A DNA stretch of 13,375 nucleotides from Euperipatoides rowelli (taxonomy: Eukaryota; Onychophora; Udeonychophora; Euonychophora; Peripatopsidae). The DNA is taken from NCBI GenBank assembly GCA_003024985.2, contig PXIH01S0000082.1, one strand, 5' to 3'. Made by a program: the position numbers and the translations under genes. A model generated the notes under the pieces. That model was not told where the DNA came from, did no database searches, and saw nothing but the letters and a program-made list of their open reading frames with translations. How positions within the stretch are numbered: the first letter of the stretch is position 1; every line of letters begins with the position of its first letter. Below are positions 1-8,835 of this stretch, piece by piece.

Positions 1-96
1 TCCTAGTGTGTGTCAGAATACTCTTAAGAAAACTTTTGCATCATTAAAAAAACTGCCACGTATGGAAACTCCGAAGAGTTTCTCTCCTAGTGTGTG
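1..96. repeat. Short direct repeat, 12 bp, two copies
   Basis: The 12-mer tcctagtgtgtg occurs at 1-12 and again at 85-96. The first copy sits on the window edge, so a longer repeat may extend outside. The surroundings otherwise differ, and I cannot assign the repeat to an element. It could be chance similarity or the margin of an old element. Confidence 0.4.
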
Positions 97-221
97 CTAG
101 GCTTTAGTAATTTTTATTTCCTGCCAAAGTTATTACAAAACAATTTTTTCTATTTATCTGCTGTTATACAAAACTTGAACAAACTTTACTATTAATTTTT
201 ATTCATACTCATCCATCTCTC

Positions 222-1500
222 TTCAGCATCTGAAATGTTGAGAGTAGAAGGTAGTACCTTCCTGAAGGTGTACATGTTTAAGAAGCTGCATCACATACTT
301 GTACTTATCTCTTTTAATTGGCACAAATTCTTTCAAAATGTCTGCTGACGTTATTGCCTCTTGTAGTTGTTGAAGATTTCTCCCTCGATTTAAGAGTGAG
401 TAGTATTGCCTGAAGAATCAAGTGACATTGTCTGTCTCCAGCTTGGGGTATGACCACTCCTAAATGTACATCCTCGGCATGTTGATATACCTTTCACACT
501 CTTTTTGAGTACAGTATCAAGTTTTGATTTGTAATTTTTTTCTATGACCACTGGAGTACCATCCTCTGTCAGATCATTATTGTCAAGGGAGACTTCTCAT
601 ATACAACTTCAAATGGGTTGGTAAATGACCGACCATTAATAATAGATTCTTTCTGAGAACTTTTCACAATAGAAACCCATTCTGATGGATGTGTAATCTT
701 ATCAAATTTAATTATCTTTTTTTTTTTTTCAATTTTTGCAGTCTCTGTCAATTGGCATGAAAACTGTGTCCTGGTATAGGAAAATGTAAATGAACTTCAA
801 GAAATCGGGTAGCAGATAAGTGTTGCCAATAGCCAAACATATATTTATTTTTTCCCTGACCAAAACAATCATCCATAAATAAATGTAACTTATGTACATG
901 TGACTGTATCACATTTTCTATGTACCAGTCTAGGCATGAAATTATTTCATTTGCTGATTTATGGCAGTAAAGTTCAGAATACATGAACATATAAGCGTTT
1001 ATTGTGTGCATATCGTGAATCCCAAAGTTTTGGATCCATAACTGTCGAGATATTAGTTACTGGCAAAGGCATATTTTTTTCATAATCAAAACAAATACCT
1101 ACTGTATCAGCATTTTGCTCACATAATTCAATCACTTCCTGTTGCTGTGTGTAAAATTAATCTCCTTTCTGTAAATGTTGTTCCTTCACATGTTTGATTT
1201 CTAAAGATTGAAGAAGTGCTTCCTTTTTTTTTTGTTTTGTTTTTCTTTTTCAATTTCACATTTTTTTTGCCTCCATCAAGGTATTAAGACGTATGCACTC
1301 ATTACAGATATCAGATTGAGGTTGACCAAAACTCATATTGAACTCTGAAGTGAATATATGTTCATACAACCAGTACTTTACTTGTCAGCTATGTTTGGAT
1401 TCTGCTCAACAAATTCTTTATGTAAGGCAGAAATACTGAGATTTGATGATAAGTACTTCTTAATCCACATCTGAAGCACAGGGGGGGGGGGGTCTGTTTT
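222..1500 (-). pseudogene. DUF7869-type protein remnant, several frameshifts
   Basis: Read on the minus strand, consecutive blocks in different frames match the order of conserved segments I know from DUF7869 proteins of invertebrates. About 1490-1390 reads VLQMWIKKYLSSNLS. About 1379-1270 reads KYWLYEHIFTSEFNMSFGQP followed by a DICNEC cysteine pair. About 1165-1015 holds FDYEKNMPLP. 1011-748 holds the core FMDDCFGQGKNKYM, equivalent to the usual D-N-C-GGQN-N box, followed by IPGHSF. 751-569 holds HPSEWVSIV. About 350-222 holds PIKRDKYKYVMQLL, resembling the usual C-terminal helix. Frame changes near 1380, 1010 and 750, plus others between 570 and 350, make it non-functional. The family is uncharacterised; its multi-copy occurrence suggests a mobile-element or transposase-derived role, which is inference. 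No start codon can be chosen with confidence. Confidence 0.75.
1481..1492. repeat. Poly-G tract, 12 bases
   Basis: A pure run of twelve G lies between the unknown coding-like patch and the first recognisable DUF7869 block. Another run of exactly twelve G is at 9291-9302. Such tracts are indel-prone and sequencing-error-prone. Confidence 0.9.
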
Positions 1501-1507
1501 TAATTAG

Positions 1508-2040
1508 TATCCAGCCTTTTTTTTTTTTTTAGTGATAATGGAATATGGCAGCTGATTTTTGTTTACACCCTCTTTTAGTTTTAGAGTTAGATAAGCAGTG
1601 GTAGTTTCATATTTACAAATTTCAGCAAATTCCTTAATAGTAAATCTTAAATCCAATACTGTGGCAAATTTAGAAAAATTACTATCTATATTATCTTAAA
1701 TGCATGAGACAGTTAAATCAGTTAGTTTTGCTGTTACAATTGAGTCTAGTTGACCGGAATAGATTACTGTATGTCACAATTGTCTACGACTCTACGGTAC
1801 TTTTTTTATTTTGGCTTTAAATTCTTGAGCATAGGGTTCCTTGCAGAAAAGAACAAACCAGGTATTCTGGTTTTTAAAGTATTCTATTTATTTTAAATAA
1901 TTTTGTAGGTTGTTCGCTATAATTAAATCCAGCAGTTCAATTTCACTTGTTATTTTCACAGACTTGAAGTACTGATCAACAGTAGAAAAGACAGTAGCAC
2001 CTACCTCCAGAAAGTCGTTGATTTCAGATATGTTATTATT
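1508..2040 (-). pseudogene. Unrecognised coding-like patches upstream of the DUF7869 remnant
   Basis: Two stretches on the minus strand read as plausible protein. At about 2040-1890 there are some fifty codons without a stop, including NDFLEVGATVFSTVDQYFK. At about 1745-1508 there are some eighty codons with one stop, including KFATVLDLRFTIKEFAEIC and YETTTAYLTLKLKEG. I do not recognise either. They could be the N-terminal part of the neighbouring DUF7869-type protein, since strand and order agree, or a different insertion. The phrase ATVLDLRF faintly resembles the hAT motif ATLLDPRF, but nothing else supports that. Confidence 0.3.
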
Positions 2041-2360
2041 AAAGGTTTATTTTATTAAAAAAAAAATAAAAAATAATGAGATGAAGATATTCTCATAGCC
2101 CAAAAGGATGTTCTTTTTAAACAGGTCAATATTCCTTTCAACACTATTATTCGGTTGTGTATTAAACGAATAAAAACAAAAATTAATAATTTAGACATTT
2201 TTTTAATGTTTTAGTCTAAATTTATTGTAAATATTTGCAAACAAGAAAAAGTATTGAAAATTTGTTTACTAATCTCTTATTTTATTTTATTCAATTATAC
2301 AGTATAAATAATAAAAAAAAAGAATTAGTGATGTAAGTCAGATGTTTACTGAATAAAAAT
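2041..2360. other. AT-rich spacer without recognised features
   Basis: This stretch is dominated by A and T runs, for example a run of ten A near 2058. I see no coding pattern, terminal inverted repeat or RNA gene. It may include the 5' end of the following hAT element, but I could not identify the terminus. Confidence 0.5.
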
Positions 2361-2532
2361 ATGAGTAAACAAACAAAGTTAATTTTATTTTTTTAAAAAT
2401 ATAGCCCTCAAAAAATTAGTAAATTAGACACAATTGATGAAGATTTGGTTTGTGATCAGTCAGCAGCAGTTAATATTAATGTGGAACTTGATATTAATAT
2501 CACTGTAGGGAGTGTAACTGAAGTAAGTTTGT

Positions 2533-2766
2533 GTGATAGGGCCTATTCAACTAAGTGCTAACAATTTTAGTGATTTCTATGACCCTTTTGAAAATGAAAA
2601 TAATAATAAACTAAGCAAAGTTGAACCTCTTAACAAAAAGAAATATCAAAATAAACATGATCATTTTTTACCAAAATGGGCTCGAGAGTTTCCTTGGTTG
2701 CAATTAGAAAAAGGTGAAATCGGAAATGTGAGTAGGGCATTTTGTCGCCCATGTAAAGGAGACTAA
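2533..2766 (+). pseudogene. hAT remnant: N-terminal TTF-type zinc-finger block
   Basis: This is the longest open piece of the transposase N-terminus. After the segment NNFSDFYDPFENE it reads HDHFLPKWAREFPWL, then a ten-residue spacer, then AFCRPCKGD. KW--FPWL followed by FC--C is the signature of the TTF zinc finger that precedes many hAT transposase cores and binds element ends. The open stretch has no ATG at its 5' end; it is merely the frame between two stops. The downstream DNA to about 3130 continues the domain with broken frames. Confidence 0.65.
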
Positions 2767-3183
2767 CATGAAAGTAGTAATGGCTACTACTGGCTCCACA
2801 AATTTCCAGCACAGTGCTTTCACAAGACACGGAAAATCTTAAGAACATAGAAGCGCTCTAAGTGCCAAGATATATAAATCAAGCATGGACAAATTTATTT
2901 ACAAGCCCTAAAGTGACAATTAGTCAAGGAGAAATTACTGTTTTCAAAACTGTTTATTGATGACCAAAGAAGATATACCGCAAACTTAATTTAAACCTAT
3001 CCTAAGGCTTTTGAAAAATACAGGGAATGATAACATAAATCAAAGTCACATTAATCTCCCTCATGAGAAGATTACTGGAATTGAATCTGTACTTAGACAC
3101 TCTAATGATTAAAACAGATCAATTAATTAAAGACAGTCCATGTATTTCCTTATATATTGATTAATCAATTGATGTGGCTATCT

Positions 3184-3795
3184 ACCACAAATTAATTATT
3201 TATGTTCGTTACATTAATATTGACCAACCAATGACACACTTCTGGGCTAATCTTTTATTGCCTGTCCAAGCCAATGCAGAGAATCTAGAGAAAGTTATAT
3301 TAAATGTTTTTTAACAGAAAAGGGTATTTCTATAACAAAAGTAATTGGCTTAGCATCTGATGGAGACGCTGTTATGATGGGTAAGAACAATGTTGTTGGT
3401 AAGCAATTGAAAGATAAATTTCCATCACTTATACATTTTCATTGTATTGCTCATAAATTGACCCTAGCTGTCACTCATGCATCTGTAGAAATTTCTCAAA
3501 TGCAAACAGCCAAGAAAGTGCTAAGTGGCATGTTTTTATCCACAGCTCTCTTGTTAGAACTGCTGAACTGAAACTTCTCCAAGAAGTGATGGAATTGAAA
3601 CAGATTTCTTTGAAGGAGATCCTTGAAATCAGATGGGTGTCAAAAGGTAAGGCAGTAGAAGCTTGTTTAATCAATTATGATGCTATAGTACTAGCACTAA
3701 TAGATATTGTTGTGAACAAAAAGAAGTCTTTCACCGATGCTGCATCAGGGCTGTTAAAAACAATGTACAGAATATAGTTTTGTTGCCATACTTTG
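3184..3795 (+). repeat. Tandem duplication, copy 1 (hAT transposase core)
   Basis: The 612-base segment from accacaaattaattatt to the sequence ccatactttg just before the N is repeated immediately downstream. By eye about 50 substitutions and small indels separate the copies, roughly 92 percent identity. Copy 1 keeps RWVSKGKAVEA but has a two-base insertion near 3305 that breaks the frame relative to copy 2. Copy 1 keeps HCIAHKL, which copy 2 has lost to a stop. Confidence 0.95.
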
Positions 3796-3796
3796 N
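3796..3796. other. Single ambiguous base (N) at the duplication junction
   Basis: The only non-ACGT character in the window lies exactly between the end of duplicate copy 1 (3795) and the beginning of copy 2 (3798). This is what an assembly join or short gap between two similar repeats would look like. Confidence 0.98.
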
Positions 3797-3797
3797 C

Positions 3798-4404
3798 ACC
3801 ACAAATTAATTATTTATGTTCGTTACATTAATATTGATCAACCAAAGACACACTTCTGGGCTAATCTTCTATTGCCTGTCCAAGCCAATGCAGATAATCT
3901 AGAGAAAGTTATATTGAATTTTTTAACAGAAAAGGGTATTTCTATAACAAAAGTGATTGGCTTAGCATCTGATGGAGATGCTGTTATGATAGGTAAGAAC
4001 AATGGTGTTGGTAAGCGATTGAAAAATAAATTTCCATTACTTCTACATTTTCATTGAATTGTTCACAAATTGGCCTTTGCTGTCTCATATGCATCTATAG
4101 ACATTTCTCAAATGCAAACATCCAAGAAAGTGCTAAGTGGCCTGTATTCATATTTCCACAGCTCTCAGGTTAGAACTGCTGAACTGAAACTTCTCCAAGA
4201 AGTAATGGAATTGAAACAAATTTCTTTGAAGGAGATCCATGAAATGCTGTCTTTAGGTAAGGCAGTAGAAGCTTGTTTAATCAGTTATGATGCTATAGTA
4301 CTATCTCTAACAGATATTGTTGTGAACAAAAAGAAGTCTCCCAGTGATGCTGCATCAGGGCTGTTAAAACAATGTACATAATATAGTTTTGTTGCCATAC
4401 TTTG
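3798..4404 (+). repeat. Tandem duplication, copy 2 (hAT transposase core)
   Basis: The second copy of the 612-base core block is 607 bases long. It restores the frame at VILNFLTEKGISITKVIGL but carries TGA where copy 1 has the Cys codon of HCIAH. It also lost about six bases in the RWVS segment, leaving EMLSLGKAVEA. Sequence after 4404 continues as the unique distal part of the transposase, so copy 2 is the one contiguous with the C-terminal half. Confidence 0.95.
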
Positions 4405-4525
4405 TATGCTGCACAATGTATTACCAATTATTGATCGTTTGAGTAAAGTTTTCCAATGTCAAGATATAAATTTCTCTGTACTGGTGAATGAACTCTGTTC
4501 CATAATTGTAAAATTAAAATTTATG

Positions 4526-4584
4526 AAATTTTGTCTCATTATCACTCATATTCTCTTGATATGGGTGATAATGAGATAAAATTT
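4526..4584. repeat. Inverted repeat, 26-bp arms, 7-base loop, inside hAT remnant
   Basis: The arms at 4526-4551 and 4559-4584 are reverse complements with two mismatches, both G:T-compatible in RNA. The loop is tctcttg. The right arm reads smoothly into the hAT frame (GDNEIKFINETKL), so the left arm looks like the added copy. A local inverted duplication produced by template switching fits. It is not a coding motif of the family. Confidence 0.85.
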
Positions 4585-4839
4585 ATTAATGAAACTAAAC
4601 TAAATGGTTATTATAAAGAAATTAAAGTTACTATGAAACAGTCTTCTCTCAATGAATTCACTAATATGAAAACAAGGTTTTATGATTCACTTATAAACAA
4701 CATAAATAATAGATTTGATTTAAAGGAAATGAATATTTTGACAGATCTTGACAATGTGCTGAATCCTTCCGTTCTTCCTTCTACTACTTCCAAAGCAGTT
4801 TCTCTGGACAATAATGTATGTCAAAGATTTTCTAATTGA
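4531..4839 (+). pseudogene. hAT remnant: region between core and dimerisation domain
   Basis: This open piece is from the helical insertion zone of the transposase. After the inverted repeat it reads FYDSLINNINNRFDLKEM, then ILTDLDNVLNPSVLP. Relatives of this hAT group have RF-----L then a F-P--LP phrase here. The first 20 or so codons come from the inverted repeat and are not ancestral. It ends at a stop at 4837-4839; the next block continues in other frames. Confidence 0.6.
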
Positions 4840-4984
4840 GTAGGAGTGTAATCTTTCAGCAATTGATGGTTTAAAGAATAAGTGGCCTGAAGTGGAAAGT
4901 TTGTTAGAACGGTATAAAGGGATGAAGATGACAGACTTTTCTTATGTTTTAATAACATCTACTGTGGAGAAAGAAAAAAATATA

Positions 4985-5313
4985 TCCTAATTATTCATTG
5001 CTGGCACAAATATCTATTGTACTTCCTCTTAGTACAGCTTGTTGTGAAAGAGGTTTCTCAACTCAGAATCGGAACTGTCCAAAGAAGCAAAATAGGGGAT
5101 AAACATCTTCAAGATTTGTCAAGAATAGCTGAATTAGGGCCCAGTGAGTTCACAGAAAAAAATGGTATAATAAACTCAATTTCGATTTTGAAAATGTCAT
5201 ATGTAGTTGGAAGAAATCTAAAAGACGACGACTTATTTTACAAAAATAAATATTTTAAATTCAAATTGACATATCATGCAAAAATATTTAATTTTGATAG
5301 GCTTGACATTTAA
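4985..5313 (+). pseudogene. hAT remnant: C-terminal dimerisation domain
   Basis: In one frame 4987-5080 reads NYSLLAQISIVLPLSTACCE then RGFSTQNR, the hallmark of the hAT C-terminal dimerisation domain (LP-S-A--ER-FS). The frame then shifts near 5080. The domain continues as KIGDKHLQDLSRIAELGP and ends at a stop at 5311-5313 after a tail containing FYKNKYFKFK. The open frame starting at 5017 crosses the first part in the wrong frame, so only its second half is meaningful. The stop at 5311 is likely close to the ancestral C-terminus. Confidence 0.8.
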
Positions 5314-6300
5314 TAAAAAATTTTATTTTAGAATATTCTGAATACGGTATATTTATTTTTTATTTTTGATCAAAATGTATTGTAAAAGCAGTGTTACTTA
5401 ACTTCACTCCTAAAAATAAATAAATAAAAAACTCTGATTTTAGGTTAGGTGGTTTTTAAACCCTTTAAAAAAATGCTAGCGTGACCTCTGTGATTTACTC
5501 AAAACTATACAACTTTCAAAATAATATATGAGATCGAAAAAAAAGTCACATTTTTTAATGAGGTTTAATAAAATATATGAAAACCTGGGGTTTTATCCCA
5601 ACACTAAGGGAATAATGAGGGATAGGTCACTGTATGTCTATTTTCTCAGGATTGTGTGATTTTAAAGTTTATCAAAAGTATCCAAACTAAATATCTCGTG
5701 ATTTTAATGCACAAATCATTTGAACATTTTAAAGTGTAATTTCTACAAGTGAACATTTTAAATTTGTTAGGCCTACTTTTACATTAATTGTTGTAACAAA
5801 TTTACTTTTTTTTCCTTGCTGAAACATTTGGCCTCTATTTAAACATTTTTTCCCACCAAAAAAAATAATAAATTCCCGGAAAAAAAAATATTGTCTGCTT
5901 AGAGCTCTGTTTCAAATTTTGCATCAGCAGGCTTGCTGTTCATTCAATGTAAGCTGTTAAATTTTCAAGAAATATTAAAGAATCTTAAAACAAGGCTATA
6001 GTCATGACACACACACATTACTCATTGAACTTAAAAATACTGAATGGATAGAATATAAAGTCTATCGTGTTTTTTATTATATTTAGCAGTAGGCTAGTCT
6101 TTTTTTTAGTCCAATTTTAAAAAATTATTGTTGTTAGTTTAAAGAATGCTGATTTTGATAAATGATAGGCATAGTGAACAATGATTTTGTTTGATTTTAA
6201 TAACGCTAATCAATTAAATATTAACAAAAACATAATATTTAAACATGAAAATAAATTGTCACTAATTAGGTTAGTAGCCTGGTACTAACATAATCCATCT
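5314..6300. other. AT-rich region without recognised gene
   Basis: About one kilobase with no coding pattern I can recognise on either strand. It holds many A and T runs, a short CA run near 6008 and one ttaggcctac at 5767. The 3' end of the hAT element should lie in the first part, but no inverted repeat partner was found. The remainder could be old intergenic DNA or unrecognisable element sequence. Confidence 0.5.
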
Positions 6301-6307
6301 ATACCTG

Positions 6308-6374
6308 TAGCCGTGTCGTCAGACATCTAATATAGTTTTGTGGACTATATTAGATCTGTCTGACGATACGGCTA
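6308..6374. repeat. Strong hairpin, about 30-bp arms
   Basis: The left arm 6308-6336 (tagccgtgtcgtcagac...) pairs with the right arm 6344-6374. Between them there is one mismatch and one two-base bulge, and the loop is tttgtgg. GC content of the outer stem is well above the surroundings. It lies where LINE similarity ends. It could be a folded-back terminal repeat of a small palindromic element, a template-switch inverted duplication, or a structured transcript. I cannot decide between these. Confidence 0.88.
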
Positions 6375-6384
6375 CAATATTTTC

Positions 6385-7300
6385 GAAAACCATGTCTTCA
6401 TTTTGTGTTAAAGTAGATTCTATATTGTAGGCCTACTGATCATGATTTATTTGTGATGTGTCATCTCTAAGTAGTTTTCCCATCATAGTAAAAGTCTCAT
6501 TGAGACTTTTACATGGCAATTGCTTTTTATCATGATCGTTTTTATTCAGTCTACCGGTTAAGTCGTCTATAGTTTGTCATGTTTTACGAGGGCTATTTTT
6601 ATGAGAGATAATTAGGTTTCTATAGTATGTTCTTTTTAGATCTTTAATTTTAAAATTTAGTTCATTTTTTAGTTTTTTTATAATGAGACCAGTAGGAGTG
6701 ATTACCATAGGTCAGAGCCTTTTTTTTTTTTGTGGCTAAATTTTTGACCTTGATAAGAGAAAGTGTTTCATCGTTTATTCATGGAGAAATTTTGTGAAAT
6801 GTACCCTTGTTGACATATATAAGAGGAGCATTTTTCTCATGTGCTTTTAGGATGTATCTGTAAAATAGTTGTAATTGGAGATCTAAATTGTCCACCATCA
6901 TGATGTCATGCCAAGGCTCAAATCTTAAGTCCGTAACAAATTTATCTGGGTTAAAATGGTTAAAACTTCTGAAGGTGTATTTATTTTATTTTTTTTTTAA
7001 AGTAGAGAAATTAACTTTACATGTTATCATTAGATGGTCACTAAAACCAGTCAATAAAATTATCTTAGAAACCTAATCAGTTTTACTAACCCATAAATGA
7101 TCTATCAGGGTTCCAGATATATCAGTCAACCTTGTTGGTTTATTTATTAGTTAAGAATATTAATATAGATCAAACTGATCTGTTAGCTTTTTGGTTTCAG
7201 TGGATTACATTATACAATAGATACACAATGAACTGTACAAATTTATTGATATTTCTACATTCAATTCATAATTAATACCCCACAGAATCAAATAATAATT
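6385..7300 (-). mobile_element. Non-LTR retrotransposon (LINE) remnant: endonuclease end and pre-RT linker
   Basis: Read on the minus strand. About 7138-7080 gives PTRLTDISGTLIDHLWVS and about 7045-7010 gives LLTGFSDHLMITCKVNFS. This is the C-terminal half of the AP-type (EEP) endonuclease of CR1/L2/Jockey-like LINEs, where the SDH box carries the last catalytic residues. Further upstream, LWGIN near 7280 may be a worn GDFN box. Downstream come RSFNHFNPDKF, an acidic helix with EPWHDIMM, AHEKNAPL, YRNLIISHKNSPRKT and SLNETFTMMGKLLRD, matching the pre-RT linker order. The reverse transcriptase itself is absent. Stops (for example within RKT-stop-QTIDDL) and frame changes show it is dead. The exact clade is uncertain. 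Confidence 0.72.
6488..6512. repeat. Perfect palindrome, 12-bp arms around one base
   Basis: gtaaaagtctca at 6488-6499 is followed by a single t and its exact reverse complement at 6501-6512. It lies inside the LINE remnant and codes there (minus strand) for KSLNETF, a segment that resembles the expected pre-RT sequence. It may therefore be partly a coding coincidence rather than an independent element. Confidence 0.8.
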
Positions 7301-7769
7301 ATTAAAGAAATATTTAAATAACTAACTCCATTTATTTCAGCAAATATACAATATTTACATAAAATCTTGAAATTATCCTGCTAAAGTTGTCGTAAAATAA
7401 TAATTCTAGTTCTCATCAAGGTTTATCATTTTGTTAATTTATTCCTTATATTAGTTAATTATTATCTGTTATATCATTAATATTGACATTTTTTAAAAAT
7501 TCTCCAGCCTAATTCCAGCTATAGCTCAGGAGCCGTAACAAAAACATGTCGTTAATTACACTCAGATTATTACAGAAATGTCTAGAAACCAGCTGAATAA
7601 TTCACATTTTACCGCATTTTTAATATATGCACATGTATTTTCATTACTACGGTACATGGCTGTTAGAAGTGTATCAAAGTTCTTGAAATCGATCAAAAAA
7701 AAGGATTATTTCACCTATTATTTTATAGAGAATAAAGACATGGTCTATACACATTTTGAATAAAGGAAT
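7301..7769. other. AT-rich stretch without recognised gene
   Basis: No protein-like pattern could be assigned on either strand. The N-terminal half of the LINE endonuclease would be expected here if the element were complete, but I cannot recognise it. A less AT-rich patch at 7502-7550 (ctccagcctaattccagc onward) has no match I know. Confidence 0.45.
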
Positions 7770-8790
7770 CTACACCATCTTCATTAATATTTCATAATCA
7801 AATTGATTTAGGTTATCAAGTTCTTTAAGATTATTCATGTTGACTTCATAAGCACTAATAATGTTCTGTAGCTTATCTAAAGTGGAATTTACAAATGTGG
7901 ATCTGTGTCCAAAATTTTAGCTTTGTTTTTTTAAATACAGTAGCTTTGAAAGCTCATTCAAAATTGGAAGGATATCACACAGCCTACCAATTTTTTTTTT
8001 TTAACTTGTTTGATAAGGCCACAATGTTTTCATTGACCTCTACATTTAAAAACAAGAGGAATGCTGGCAAGGTTTTTTTCATTGCTCTAACTGATTTTAA
8101 ATGGCTGATTCATCGGTGATTTCTTGAATCTTGTAATTTAATTATAGGATCATCCAGCACTTTTTGCATTTTTTCAACATATGTGTGTGAATAGCAGAAT
8201 CTTTAACATAGCTGTAGCACTGACGTTAAGTAGCACTAACTTCTACCTCTTTAATCTGTTCTGCAGATTATTTTTCAGCTAGAGCCCTCTATGTGCAACA
8301 CAATGCAGATTTATTAATCCTGAATATTCTTTTTTTAAATTAGCTGCTATCCCTGAATATTCTCCTACCATTACATTAGCCCCATCTGAGCGAAACCCTT
8401 TTATTTTAGCTAATTCCTATTGTTGTCTGGTACAAACATCTTTAATTGTTGAAAGTATTATTTCAGCTTTTCCATCAGGCATCTCAAAAATATCGAGAAA
8501 CTTTTCCTTAATCTCAGCAGTGGAAAGATTGATAGTCTTGGCATAAATTTCAAGTTGTTTTGATGAATTTGTCATTAGATTCATCTTACAGATTTCTCAC
8601 TACTGGCCTATCAGCTATTTCTGCTTTTATTTCATCATCAACAACTTTATGAAGAGCTTGTAGTCTTTCCTCTATAAAGTGATGGCTACTATACTTGACA
8701 TTTTCTCCCTGATTTAGATAAATGAGATATTCACACCCAAGATCTTTGTGCAAATCTTTGCATGGTGTAAAAAGGGTATTATGCAATAAT
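7770..8790 (-). pseudogene. Second hAT-type transposase remnant (ZNF862/KIAA1586-like)
   Basis: Minus-strand blocks in several frames follow the hAT order. 8786-8586 is an open block containing VKYSSHHFIEERLQALHKVV and ends next to DESND. About 8490-8290 reads ELAKIKGFRSDGANVMVGEY followed by INLHCVAHRG, the SDGA-VM-G and HC-AHR core motifs. About 8150-8030 reads DPIIKLQDSRNHR-ISHLKS, in place of D-RWLS, then MKKTLPAFLLFLN. About 7965-7930 reads ILPILNELSKL and 7900-7770 reads STFVNSTLDKLQNIISAYEV. A stop replaces the Trp of RWLS, another follows HRGL, and frames change repeatedly. The C-terminal dimerisation domain was not found. Sequence differs clearly from the plus-strand hAT at 2361-5313, so it is another family rather than an inverted copy. 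Confidence 0.75.
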
Positions 8791-8813
8791 TCAAGTTTTA
8801 CTAAGAAGTGAAG

Positions 8814-8834
8814 AATTAATTAGGCTAATTAATT
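8814..8834. repeat. AT-rich palindrome, 21 bp
   Basis: aattaattag, a central g, then ctaattaatt: ten-base arms around one base. It lies at the boundary between the hAT remnant and the reverse transcriptase fragment. Given how AT-rich the area is, it may be chance. Confidence 0.6.
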
Positions 8835-8835
8835 A

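Larger units (their letters stand above)
2361..5313 (+). pseudogene. hAT-superfamily transposase remnant (KIAA1586/ZMYM-like), with internal duplication
   Basis: A cut-and-paste transposase of the hAT superfamily, preserved only in pieces. The ATG at 2361 opens MSKQTKL and soon hits a stop. Around 2440-2550 there is an acidic linker. At 2640-2766 a TTF-type zinc finger reads KWAREFPWL, then FCRPC. About 3140-3300 resembles the DEST-D-V block with LIIYVRYIN. At 3340-3480 come IGLASDGDAVMMGKNN and HCIAHKLTLA, the hAT core. At about 3600-3670 comes RWVSKGKAVEA, standing in for the usual TRWLS. About 4405-4500 holds LPIIDRLSKVFQ. 4990-5150 holds the C-terminal hAT dimerisation domain, IVLPLSTACCERGFS then HLQDLSRIAELGP. 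Several stops (for example 2764 and 3166) and frameshifts inactivate it. The core block occurs twice, so the locus is longer than an ordinary copy. Family placement is from motif memory; terminal inverted repeats were not found. Confidence 0.82.

Noticed and set aside
5440-5449. ttaggttagg, two copies of the arthropod telomere repeat TTAGG
   Set aside because: Two units only, in AT-rich DNA; chance occurrence is likely and there is no array.
6008-6018. Short CA repeat
   Set aside because: Only about five units; no significance beyond ordinary simple sequence.
6427-6436. gtaggcctac palindrome, with relatives at 5767 and elsewhere
   Set aside because: Short GGCC-centred palindromes recur in many invertebrate genomes; there are too few copies here to infer a function.
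7578-7763. Open frame of 61 codons on the plus strand
   Set aside because: No recognisable motif, low-complexity AT-driven composition, and its 3' part nears the minus-strand hAT remnant; no support as a gene.
7895-8119. Open frame of 74 codons on the plus strand
   Set aside because: It lies opposite the minus-strand hAT blocks (KTLPAFLLFLN and ILPILNELSKL), so it is an antisense shadow.
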